Positions 1 through 6,510 of a DNA stretch of 6,786 nt are shown here, piece by piece. Location of the stretch: contig CAMPJQ010000151.1 of the NCBI GenBank assembly GCA_946886925.1, positions 1-6,786 of the forward strand, read 5' to 3'. Numbering within the stretch: position 1 is the first letter of the stretch; every line of letters starts with the position of its first letter. Made by a program: the position numbers and the translations under genes. The notes beneath the pieces were generated by a model. It saw only the letters and a list, made by a program, of their open reading frames with translations, made no database searches and was not told the DNA's origin. The stretch comes from an uncultured Terrimonas sp. GTDB taxonomy: Bacteria; Bacteroidota; Bacteroidia; Chitinophagales; Chitinophagaceae.

Positions 1-2063
1 CTGTATGCGGTTGCAGCAGCTCCGGAAGATAATGCGCCTCCAAAACTGTAATCCTGGCCTAAATTGATTGAATTCTGATAACTATACAATGCCACTGCCT
101 GATTTCCCAACGCTCCATATGATGCGCGTAGTTTTAACAGGTCAAATGTATTGGTTAAATGGAAGAAGGATTCTTTATCTATACGCCATCCGGCAGATAC
201 TGCAGGGAAAAGCCCCCATCGCTTTCCATTTGCAAACCGCGAAGATCCATCATAACGAAGGGTTCCTTCCAACAGGTATTTTCCCTGAAAATCATAATTT
301 AACCTGCCAAAGTAGGATATCAGAATATCTCTCTCAGAACTGCCGCTGATATAACCTTCATAAGGCAGTGCACCCGCGCTTATGGCTGTAAGTGTTCCAT
401 CAAGATAACCCATTGATCCGCTGGAGAAAGATCTGCTATCGTAATTGTCATAGCTGCTACCAATCATAACATTCAGGTTATGATCTTCAGCGAATGTTTT
501 ATCCCAGTCCAGTGTGTGGTAAAAATGAATATTGAGATCATTATAGTCAATACCCCGGGAGCGGGGAGCGGTGGAAGGACTGTTCCAGTTAATGGAAGTA
601 CCTGTTTTAGGATTATACGTTTTTACCTGCGGTGTAAAATTTTCTAAAAGTCCATCATATTTATCAGCGCCAAATTTTGCATGATAGGTGATATTAAAAG
701 GAAGCTGGTAATCGGCAAAGGCGGTAGCTAAAAAGCGGGTGACTACTTTTTTCGCAAAGCCGGTTTCCGCAATCATCCGTGGATTTTCCCAGTTGTTTCT
801 GCCGGGTGTACGCAGCCAGGAATTGCCATAACGCCCATCTGGCAGCGTATCTGTAAGGATGGGTAATGTGCGGCTTAAATAGGTCCAGAAACTATTGTAA
901 TAAGGCTCGTTGTAATGACGGTAATAACCATCCAATGTTAAGCCTACTTTTAATCGTTTGCTAACATTCATGCTACCATTGAACCCCAGTGAATATTTCT
1001 TTTCCTTATCATTAGGGCCTATAATAATACCGCTGCGTTCCAAATAACCCAGTGAAAGCCGGTATTGATATTTATCTGTACTTCCGGAAAAACTCAGATC
1101 ATGTTTCTGTATCCGGCCCTTATCAAGTGCAATATCAAACCAGTTGCTGGCAGGATACGTAAACGGATCGGCTTTCATTCCCTGCGCATACTCGGCAATT
1201 TCCGCATCAGAATAATCATGTACTTTACCAATATTTTCCAGCGCCTTATTTTTAAGGTTCATATATACAACAGGATCCCAAATAGCATCCGGCATGGTAG
1301 TAGGATCCTGCATTCCATAGTAGTAACTGTAATTTACCTTAGAAGCACCTTTACCTGTTTTTGTTGTTACCAGGATAACTCCGTTTGCTGCTTTAGAACC
1401 GTATATAGCAGCAGACGCATCTTTCAATACTGAGATACTTTCAATGTCGGCAGGATTCAACTCATCCATAGAATATTCGATACCATCTACCAACACCAAA
1501 GGATTGTTATTGTTTAATGTTCCCATACCACGGATGCGGATATCGGCGCGGTCTACGCCGGGCTGACTGTTGCCCAGGTTCACGAACAATCCCGGTGCGC
1601 CATGTAAGGCATTGCTCACATTGGTGATGGGCTGACCCTCTTTTTCAGACATGTCTATTGTTGTAATAGAACCGGTAAGGTTTACTTTCTTTTGTGTGCC
1701 ATAGCCGACTACTACTACAGAACTCAGCGATTTTACATCTTCTTCAATGCTAATCGTGCCTGTATTAGGGCCATTAACTTTTAATTCTTTGGGCAGATAA
1801 CCTACGATTGAAAAAACCAGTGTAGCGCCGTTGTTCGCCCGGATTGTAAAATGTCCGTTATTGTCAGTTGTAACTCCTCTTGAAGTGCCAGCAACCTGAA
1901 CAGTTACGCCGGGAAGTGGTATTTTGTCTTTTGCGGATATCACATTGCCCGTAACATTTTGCTGGGCATTTAGTGTGCTGTGGGTGAAGATGAAAAAAAT
2001 GAGACAGGTCAGCAGTCGCAACCAAAGTCTTCCGGTTTTCAATAGTTTAATTTTGAATTCCAT
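1..2063 (-). CDS. SusC/RagA-family TonB-linked outer-membrane transporter, N-terminal part (cut by window edge)
   Basis: An open frame of 687 codons runs from the ATG at 2063 off the left edge with no stop or frameshift; the missing C-terminal part should be about 300-400 residues, judging from the usual family length of about 1000. Residues 1-33 look like a Sec signal peptide: basic start, hydrophobic LLTCLIFFIF core, likely cleavage after LNA (33). A carboxypeptidase-regulatory-like beta-sandwich follows (about 36-112, including PGVTV and VGYLPKE). The TonB plug then starts with VVVVGYGTQKK (GYG at 120-122) and contains IRIRG, NPLVLVDG (187-194) and KDASAAIYGSKAANGV (from about 214). The remainder has the alternating aromatic pattern of a 22-strand barrel. 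No STN domain precedes the sandwich, so sigma/anti-sigma signalling is not expected. The family imports oligomers or other large ligands across the outer membrane with a SusD lipoprotein, which should be encoded beyond the left edge. The substrate cannot be read from sequence. The start lies 58 bp after the glpD stop, so co-transcription with glpD is possible; a weak TAATTTTT in the gap could be a separate -7 element. Confidence 0.95.
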   Translation of the reverse strand, partial: MEFKIKLLKTGRLWLRLLTCLIFFIFTHSTLNAQQNVTGNVISAKDKIPLPGVTVQVAGTSRGVTTDNNGHFTIRANNGATLVFSIVGYLPKELKVNGPNTGTISIEEDVKSLSSVVVVGYGTQKKVNLTGSITTIDMSEKEGQPITNVSNALHGAPGLFVNLGNSQPGVDRADIRIRGMGTLNNNNPLVLVDGIEYSMDELNPADIESISVLKDASAAIYGSKAANGVILVTTKTGKGASKVNYSYYYGMQDPTTMPDAIWDPVVYMNLKNKALENIGKVHDYSDAEIAEYAQGMKADPFTYPASNWFDIALDKGRIQKHDLSFSGSTDKYQYRLSLGYLERSGIIIGPNDKEKKYSLGFNGSMNVSKRLKVGLTLDGYYRHYNEPYYNSFWTYLSRTLPILTDTLPDGRYGNSWLRTPGRNNWENPRMIAETGFAKKVVTRFLATAFADYQLPFNITYHAKFGADKYDGLLENFTPQVKTYNPKTGTSINWNSPSTAPRSRGIDYNDLNIHFYHTLDWDKTFAEDHNLNVMIGSSYDNYDSRSFSSGSMGYLDGTLTAISAGALPYEGYISGSSERDILISYFGRLNYDFQGKYLLEGTLRYDGSSRFANGKRWGLFPAVSAGWRIDKESFFHLTNTFDLLKLRASYGALGNQAVALYSYQNSINLGQDYSFGGALSSGAAATAY

Positions 2064-2121
2064 AATGGAGAGGTTTGTTTTAAAAAAATTATTATGAACC
2101 TTCTTTTATAAAGCCGGGTTT

Positions 2122-3738
2122 TTATTTTCCCGCAGCTTCACTTTTATTAATTGCATAATCAACAGGAATGTGTTGCAACGAATAATTCTGAGCCAGCGCA
2201 ACAAATGAATTAACCTGATCTGTTTCCCATTCGTCGTCCTGGCCTAATTCTGTCTTCATAATTTCCGCAACCTTAGGTGCAAGATCAAGCGCAACTTGTG
2301 CGTTAATAAATAAAATCCGGGTTCGGCGCGCCAGCACATCTTCAACCGTTCTTGCCATTTCATGCCGCACCGCCCATATTACCTGCGCTTCAGTAATGTC
2401 AACATCATGACTTAACAACTTGCTCAACGAACTATTCTCAGCCATTAGCCCTTTTATTGCTTCCTCATCGGATCCGTAAAGGGACAGAGCGCCATTTGAT
2501 TTGGATTTGCTGTAACCGTGGATTTTGAGGTGCTCGGTTACACATTTTTGTGGAGGAAGCATTTCCTCTCTGATTACTCTGCCTAAGGTATCTTCGGCCA
2601 TTTTCCGGTAGGTAGTCCATTTACCGCCTATTACGGAAATAAGGCCACTGTCTGATTTAATAATTTTATGGCTTCTTGAAATTTCCCTGGTTTTTTCTGT
2701 ATTATCAGTAGTTGCAGCCAATGGACGCAAGCCGGCAAATACGCTTAATACATCTTTTCTTGTTGGTTTCTTTGTTAAATATCTTGCTGCTGTTCTCAGA
2801 ATAAAGTCTATCTCACTTTCAAGGGCCCGGGGCTCAGGTGAATGATTGTTCAAAGGTGTATCTGTTGTTCCTGCAAGTACGTTTTGATGCCAGGGAATTG
2901 CAAAGAGCACTCTTCCATCGTCGGTATGAGGTATCATGATTGCATCTTCGCTTTGCAAAAAAGAATTGTCCAATACCAAATGAATACCCTGGCTCGGCCG
3001 TATAATGGACTTTGCATTTTGATTATCCAATTGTAATATTTCGTCTGCAAAAACACCCGTAGCATTGATTACTACTTTTGCTTTCACATCATACAATTCA
3101 TTGGTCTCCCTATCCAGTATATTTGCTCCGCAAATTTTTTCAGCGCTGTTTTTATTTAAAGAAATTACTTTACAGTAATTAAGTGCTACTCCGTTATTCT
3201 CAATACAGGTTTGTGCCAGATTCAAAGCAAGGCGGGCATCGTCAAAAGTGCCGTCATGGTACAGCACCCCGCATTTTAAAGATGATTGATTGATGGTGGG
3301 TAGCCTTTCGATTACTTCCTTTTTGCGAATTAACTTTGATTTTCCAATGCTGAGACTGCCTGAAAGCCAATCGTACAATTTGAGCCCAATTGTGTACAGC
3401 ATGCCGCGAAACCATGAATAGCAGGGAATAATAATAGTTTCGTTTTTAGTGAGGTGGGGCGCATTTTGCAGCAGTAAGCCTCTTTCTTTTAAGGCTTCCC
3501 TCACCAGGCTTATATTTCCCTGGGCAAGATAGCGTACGCCTCCATGAACCAGCTTAGTGCTTCTGCTTGAAGTACCTTTTGCAAAATCCTCTTGCTCCAC
3601 CAGGAGCGTTCTGTAACCTCTGGTTGCGGCATCCACTGCTATTCCCAATCCCGTGGCTCCTCCACCGATAATAAGAATATCCCATCCGGCAGTATTTTTT
3701 ACACAATTGATTAACGCTGTTCTATCAAATGCTTTCAT
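2122..3738 (-). CDS. glpD: Aerobic-type FAD-dependent glycerol-3-phosphate dehydrogenase
   Basis: This 538-residue enzyme oxidises sn-glycerol 3-phosphate to dihydroxyacetone phosphate at the cytoplasmic membrane and passes electrons to the quinone pool. It links glycerol or glycerophospholipid breakdown to glycolysis and respiration. An N-terminal FAD Rossmann motif is clear: IIGGGATGLG (23-32) with the ribose-binding acidic residue E48 after the second strand. The family block GTSSRSTKLVHGGVRYL follows (55-71). Other conserved pieces are INATG (224-228), RPSQGIHLV (247-255), FAGLRPL (334-340) and the second G3PDH signature GGKWTTYRKMA (371-381). The helical C-terminal DAO_C domain covers about 400-520, with WAVRHEMARTVEDVLARRTR (455-474). 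Length is slightly above E. coli GlpD (501). It lacks the large insertion of the H2O2-forming oxidase GlpO, so dehydrogenase is preferred. The ATG at 3738 starts a normal-length N terminus 22 residues before the GGG motif. No Shine-Dalgarno is visible, as is common in Bacteroidota. The divergent DeoR/GlpR gene and dyads upstream suggest repressor control. Confidence 0.96.
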   Translation of the reverse strand: MKAFDRTALINCVKNTAGWDILIIGGGATGLGIAVDAATRGYRTLLVEQEDFAKGTSSRSTKLVHGGVRYLAQGNISLVREALKERGLLLQNAPHLTKNETIIIPCYSWFRGMLYTIGLKLYDWLSGSLSIGKSKLIRKKEVIERLPTINQSSLKCGVLYHDGTFDDARLALNLAQTCIENNGVALNYCKVISLNKNSAEKICGANILDRETNELYDVKAKVVINATGVFADEILQLDNQNAKSIIRPSQGIHLVLDNSFLQSEDAIMIPHTDDGRVLFAIPWHQNVLAGTTDTPLNNHSPEPRALESEIDFILRTAARYLTKKPTRKDVLSVFAGLRPLAATTDNTEKTREISRSHKIIKSDSGLISVIGGKWTTYRKMAEDTLGRVIREEMLPPQKCVTEHLKIHGYSKSKSNGALSLYGSDEEAIKGLMAENSSLSKLLSHDVDITEAQVIWAVRHEMARTVEDVLARRTRILFINAQVALDLAPKVAEIMKTELGQDDEWETDQVNSFVALAQNYSLQHIPVDYAINKSEAAGK

Positions 3739-3750
3739 TTGAAAATGAAA
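3733..3750. repeat. 18-bp inverted repeat across the glpD start codon
   Basis: TTTCATTTGAAAATGAAA is a perfect dyad with 8-bp arms and a 2-bp centre. It includes the glpD ATG (read on the minus strand at 3738-3736) and lies downstream of the predicted transcription start. It could be a repressor operator acting as a roadblock, or, in the mRNA, a small hairpin that hides the start codon. The region is A+T-rich, so chance is possible. Confidence 0.45.
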
Positions 3751-3772
3751 TTTTGTTAAAACGTAATTAAAA

Positions 3773-3804
3773 CAAACCTAAGATAAATGTATGAAACAGG
3801 CAAA
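3773..3804 (-). promoter_or_regulatory. Predicted Bacteroidota-type promoter of glpD
   Basis: Read on the minus strand, TTTG (3804-3801), a 20-bp spacer and TAGGTTTG (3780-3773) match the Bacteroidota primary-sigma consensus TTTG / TAnnTTTG at every defined base. Transcription would begin near 3766, giving a leader of about 28 nt before the glpD ATG at 3738. The leader contains the dyad that spans the start codon. Start site and leader length are inferred. Confidence 0.7.
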
Positions 3805-3875
3805 AAAAATGAAAGAGATAGTAAGAGGATGGAAATAATAGCTGCAAGTGTTGATAGTACTGTGTCCGGGAGAAA

Positions 3876-3897
3876 ATAATGCCTTTTGTAGCATTAT
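3876..3897. promoter_or_regulatory. 22-bp inverted repeat, candidate operator in the glpD/glpR divergent region
   Basis: Perfect 7-bp arms ATAATGC (3876-3882) and GCATTAT (3891-3897) are separated by 8 bp. Arm length and spacing suit a dimeric or tetrameric repressor site. The position is about 70 bp upstream of the glpD -33 element and about 130 bp upstream of the glpR start. A TTTG inside the spacer (3885-3888), followed 22 bp later by TACCTATC (3911), could be a weak plus-strand promoter for glpR overlapping the site. Which protein binds is unknown; the adjacent DeoR-family product is the obvious candidate. Confidence 0.4.
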
Positions 3898-3991
3898 CTA
3901 AGCACAATTTTACCTATCGTGCAACAGTTAGAATAAGAAAAAAAACGAAGCTATTCAATCTGTTTACCAAAAATAATTTCATTTTCTTTAG

Positions 3992-4006
3992 ATTGCATAT
4001 TGCAAT
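3992..4006. promoter_or_regulatory. 15-bp inverted repeat just upstream of glpR, candidate autoregulatory site
   Basis: ATTGCATATTGCAAT has perfect 6-bp arms around a TAT centre and ends 22 bp before the glpR ATG. It overlaps TAGATTGC (3989-3996), the closest thing to a -7 element directly before this gene, although no good TTTG lies at the expected distance upstream. A repressor bound here would block glpR transcription. Its arms differ from those of the dyad at 3876-3897, so one protein need not bind both. Confidence 0.35.
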
Positions 4007-4028
4007 AGTTCAATTTATTTATTCTTGA

Positions 4029-4811
4029 ATGATGAGAAAGACAACTAATCTGTCGAGCCTGGAACGTCATCGCAGAATCATTGAAATAGTTAATACGAAG
4101 GGTTACGAAAGTGTTATTAACTTATGCAAAGATCTGAAGGTTTCTGCTGTTACCGTCAGGAAAGATTTAATGCTGTTGGAAAAAAACAATAAGTTGTATC
4201 GAACACATGGCGGTGCAGGTAATACCAATCCGTTTACAGTTGACAGGCCGGTAAATGAGAAAAAAAATCTTCAAATTGAAGAAAAAAAACGCATTGCCAA
4301 AAAAGCGGCTGAATATATTGAGAGCAGTGACTCAATTATTATTGCATCAGGCACTACAATGCTCGCATTGGCCAGAGAAATTGAAATCAATCTGAAACTT
4401 ACGGTTATTACATCCGCTTTACAGGTAGCTGATGAATTGATCAGGCATCCTGATGTTGACGTATTGCAATTAGGGGGTTTAATCAGGAAAAGTTCTTCTT
4501 CTGTTGTAGGCTCTTATGCAGAAGACATCTTAAAGGATTTTTATTGCACTAAATTATATCTTGGTGTGGATGGCATTGACTTTGAATTTGGCATTACCAC
4601 CAGTAATTCTATGGAAGCCCAATTGAATAGAAGAATGATGTCCGTAGCACAGAAAGTAATTGTGCTCTCCGACCATACCAAGTTTGGTAAACGGGGATTC
4701 AGCAAAATTTGCAGTCTGGATGAAATTGATGAAATCATTACAGATAAAGGCATCCCCTCTTCCATTGCAGAAAAGTTCATTAGTTCGGGCATAAAAGTTA
4801 CGATTACCTGA
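4029..4811 (+). CDS. glpR: DeoR/GlpR-family transcriptional repressor
   Basis: This 260-residue protein has the standard two-part DeoR layout. The N-terminal winged helix-turn-helix (about 11-62) includes the recognition-helix region VSAVTVRKDLMLLE (38-51) and the family-typical RTHGGAG wing (58-64). The C-terminal DeoRC effector domain (about 85-240) belongs to the ISOCOT phosphosugar-binding fold. It shows IASGTT (105-110), LQLGG (146-150), VGSYAE (160-165), GVDGID (179-184) and LSDHTKFGKRGF (213-224). Family members bind operator DNA as oligomers and release it on binding a phosphorylated sugar or glycerol 3-phosphate. Divergent placement next to glpD suggests glycerol 3-phosphate as inducer and glpD as target, hence the symbol; both are inferred. 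The start is fixed by an in-frame TGA at 4026-4028 immediately before the ATG; the second codon is also ATG. No Shine-Dalgarno is evident. Confidence 0.9.
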   Translation: MMRKTTNLSSLERHRRIIEIVNTKGYESVINLCKDLKVSAVTVRKDLMLLEKNNKLYRTHGGAGNTNPFTVDRPVNEKKNLQIEEKKRIAKKAAEYIESSDSIIIASGTTMLALAREIEINLKLTVITSALQVADELIRHPDVDVLQLGGLIRKSSSSVVGSYAEDILKDFYCTKLYLGVDGIDFEFGITTSNSMEAQLNRRMMSVAQKVIVLSDHTKFGKRGFSKICSLDEIDEIITDKGIPSSIAEKFISSGIKVTIT

Positions 4812-5068
4812 ATTTTAAAATAACCACTCTTTCTTGCTTGCAAAGGGCCTGTATAACTATAAGGCCGCTCTCTCCTGCAGGTGATCCTGCAATACATCAT
4901 TTAACCAGCGGGTATTAAGGTATTGACATTTATCAAGCCTTTTCATTGACGTTTGTCTATGCCATTTATTGCCTGTACTCAATGGAGCGGTCTTTGGGTG
5001 GCAGTACCTTTGCCGTATCAAATTAACAATAGAATTAACGACCAATTTTTAATACTAAATGAATTCAA
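4812..5068. other. Intergenic region between glpR and the NTF2-like gene; two small stems, no gene seen
   Basis: No convincing gene lies in this 257-bp gap. Two inverted repeats sit close together. GGCCT/AGGCC (4846-4850 and 4862-4866) has an extra TATA/TATA pairing inside. TGCAGG-TGAT-CCTGCA (4876-4891) forms a 6-bp stem with a tetraloop. Neither is followed by a T-run, so they are not typical intrinsic terminators, although they may mark the end of the glpR transcript. The right third carries promoter-like elements for the downstream genes. Confidence 0.5.
4993..5023 (+). promoter_or_regulatory. Possible promoter of the NTF2-like/DsbA/dioxygenase cluster
   Basis: TACCTTTG (5005-5012) is a perfect match to the Bacteroidota -7 element TAnnTTTG but has no TTTG at the right distance upstream. 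Alternatively, TTTG (4993-4996) with a 19-bp spacer leads to TATCAAAT (5016-5023), where the -33 box fits but the -7 box is poor. Either would give a leader of roughly 40-50 nt before the ATG at 5069. No better candidate was found in the gap. Confidence 0.3.
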
Positions 5069-5476
5069 ATGACGAACAAACTAATGAGCCCTGCAGAAAT
5101 CGTGAAAGCCATGTTCGCTGCTTTTGGAGCAGGCAATATGGAAGAACTGAAAAAAACATTGTCGGATAATACGGTTTGGGTTTATCATGGCACAGATGAA
5201 ATCCCCTACAATGGCACTTATACCGGAAAAGATGAAGTAGTGAAGTTTATCGGCAATATCATAACGCATGTTGATATAGAAGGGTTTCAGGCCAATCATT
5301 TTTTTGAGAATGGAAACCGTGTGGTAGTGCTGGGAAATGAAAAACAAAGAATTAAAAAGAATAGAGAACTTTTAGAACAGGACTGGGTGCAATCTTTTGT
5401 GGTTGAAGACGGGCTCATTACCCGTTTGGATGAATTTGCCAATACGGCGCATGCGGCAAAGCTTTTCAGCAAATAG
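5069..5476 (+). CDS. NTF2-like / SnoaL-like domain protein
   Basis: This 135-residue single-domain protein has the cone-shaped NTF2-like fold of the SnoaL/ketosteroid-isomerase superfamily. The N-terminal helices IVKAMFAAFGAGNMEELKK (11-29) and LSDNTVWVYHG (31-41) are typical, as are the IPYNGTYTGKDEVVKFI segment (45-61) and the terminal strand pair ending FVVEDGLITRLDEFANTA (110-127). Members range from polyketide cyclases and isomerases to stress proteins that bind small hydrophobic ligands; the sequence alone does not give a reaction. No signal peptide is seen, so it should be cytoplasmic. An in-frame TGA at 5060-5062 fixes the start near 5069. It is the first of three co-directional genes, 52 bp before the DsbA-family gene, which suggests a shared transcript and a role on the same small molecule or stress. 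Confidence 0.88.
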   Translation: MTNKLMSPAEIVKAMFAAFGAGNMEELKKTLSDNTVWVYHGTDEIPYNGTYTGKDEVVKFIGNIITHVDIEGFQANHFFENGNRVVVLGNEKQRIKKNRELLEQDWVQSFVVEDGLITRLDEFANTAHAAKLFSK

Positions 5477-5528
5477 CCAGTGTCATAAAGCATTGCCAAT
5501 TCTATTATTAATGTAAACAACGAATGAA

Positions 5529-6452
5529 ATGAACAATAAAGAACAAATCAATCCCATGATGTGCGATCCCGAAACTGGTATTTGTGAAATACCCGGCGCC
5601 TTTACATCCGGTAATGAGATCAATACTGCAGCTAAACAGAACAAAATCCGTATTCTTTATTTTACCGATCCTATTTGTTCATCCTGCTGGGGTATTGAAC
5701 CTCAACTGAGAAAGCTGAAACTGGAATACGGTGAATATTTTGATATAGAATACAGGATGGGTGGATTGCTGAAGGGATGGGACACTTATGGCGGAAGAGA
5801 TGTGAATGGTCCAACCAGTGTTGCACAACACTGGGATGAAGCAAGCGCTTATTATGATATGCCCATTGATGGAGACCTGTGGCTCGAAGATCCATTAGAT
5901 TCTTCCTACCCGCCTTCAATTGCTTTTAAAGCCGCGCAATTACAGGGAGCAGAAAATGCATTGTTTTTTTTAAGAAGAATAAAAGAAATGGTTTTTCTGG
6001 AGAAGAAAAACATTACCAAATGGGAGCACTTGTTGCAGGCTGCACTGGAAACAGGATTGAATACTGCAAAGTTTAGAACTGATTTTGAAGGCAGTGCCAA
6101 AGCGTTGTTTGAAGAAGATCTTTCCCTGGCAAAACAATTGGGTGTTAGAGGCTTCCCCAGTATATTTTTTACAGATGAAGACAATAACCGGTTTTTGGTA
6201 TATGGCTCCAAACCGTATGAACAATACGAGCAGGCTTTATTGAAACTATATCCCGGCGCTGTAAAAAAAACGATTGATACATCCTGGGAAAACATCTTCA
6301 GCCATTATCCTACACTTACTACAAAGGAATTTTCGGTATTGGTTAATAATGTGCCGGAAGAAGCGATGGTTCTTTTAAATGATTTGTATATGCAACAAAA
6401 CATAGGGAAATACGAGTCGAAAAATGGGCCGCTATGGGTAAAAAATAGCTGA
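5529..6452 (+). CDS. Cytoplasmic DsbA-family thioredoxin-fold protein, SpxH/YjbH-like
   Basis: This 307-residue protein has a thioredoxin fold with a helical insertion. The active-site segment is YFTDPICSSCWGIEPQLRKL (44-63) with redox pair C50-S-S-C53. The cis-proline loop is GVRGFP (205-210), and DPLDSSYPPSIAFKAAQLQ (121-139) lies in the insertion. This matches the Thioredoxin_5/DsbA-like group that includes Bacillus YjbH (SpxH), the adaptor that delivers the disulfide-stress regulator Spx to ClpXP. FrnE-like isomerases are more distant relatives. No signal peptide or membrane segment is present, so it is not a periplasmic oxidase. The N terminus adds a second cysteine pair, C12 and C19 (MCDPETGICEIP), which recalls the metal-binding Cys/His-rich N terminus of Bacillus YjbH. 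An in-frame TAA at 5514-5516 limits the start. Whether it acts as an adaptor, oxidoreductase or isomerase is unresolved; DsbA-family membership is secure, SpxH-like function is tentative. Confidence 0.85.
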   Translation: MNNKEQINPMMCDPETGICEIPGAFTSGNEINTAAKQNKIRILYFTDPICSSCWGIEPQLRKLKLEYGEYFDIEYRMGGLLKGWDTYGGRDVNGPTSVAQHWDEASAYYDMPIDGDLWLEDPLDSSYPPSIAFKAAQLQGAENALFFLRRIKEMVFLEKKNITKWEHLLQAALETGLNTAKFRTDFEGSAKALFEEDLSLAKQLGVRGFPSIFFTDEDNNRFLVYGSKPYEQYEQALLKLYPGAVKKTIDTSWENIFSHYPTLTTKEFSVLVNNVPEEAMVLLNDLYMQQNIGKYESKNGPLWVKNS

Positions 6453-6510
6453 AACAGTAACGTGAATATTTACTTTTAACTAAAATCAGCACACTTTTAA
6501 AGCATATATC

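Noticed and set aside
1065..1433. 122-codon plus-strand open frame
   Set aside because: It lies opposite the conserved plug and linker of the SusC-like gene, has no recognisable domain, and is explained as an antisense shadow.
2115..2132. Possible terminator CGGG-N10-CCCG at the end of glpD
   Set aside because: Only 4 bp pair, it overlaps the glpD stop codon, and no T-run directly follows it on the minus strand. Too weak to claim transcription stops before susC.
2122..3738. Reading glpD as H2O2-forming glycerol-phosphate oxidase (GlpO)
   Set aside because: GlpO proteins are about 600 residues with a characteristic insertion of about 50 residues. This protein is 538 residues, without a matching insertion between the conserved blocks.
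3902..3922. GCAC-N13-GTGC inverted repeat
   Set aside because: Only 4-bp arms; expected by chance in a 290-bp region.
4009..4029. TTCAA-N11-TTGAA inverted repeat overlapping the glpR start
   Set aside because: Short A+T-rich arms and long spacing make it indistinguishable from background.
4541..4900. 119-codon minus-strand open frame
   Set aside because: Mostly antisense to the conserved effector domain of the DeoR-family gene, without any domain of its own.
4857..5045. 62-codon minus-strand open frame in the gap before the NTF2-like gene
   Set aside because: No recognisable motif and biased, low-complexity composition. It overlaps the hairpins and promoter-like elements of the gap, so it is not supported as a gene.
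5906..6295. 129-codon minus-strand open frame
   Set aside because: Antisense to the DsbA-family gene, with Cys/Ser/Phe-rich composition typical of a reverse-strand shadow.
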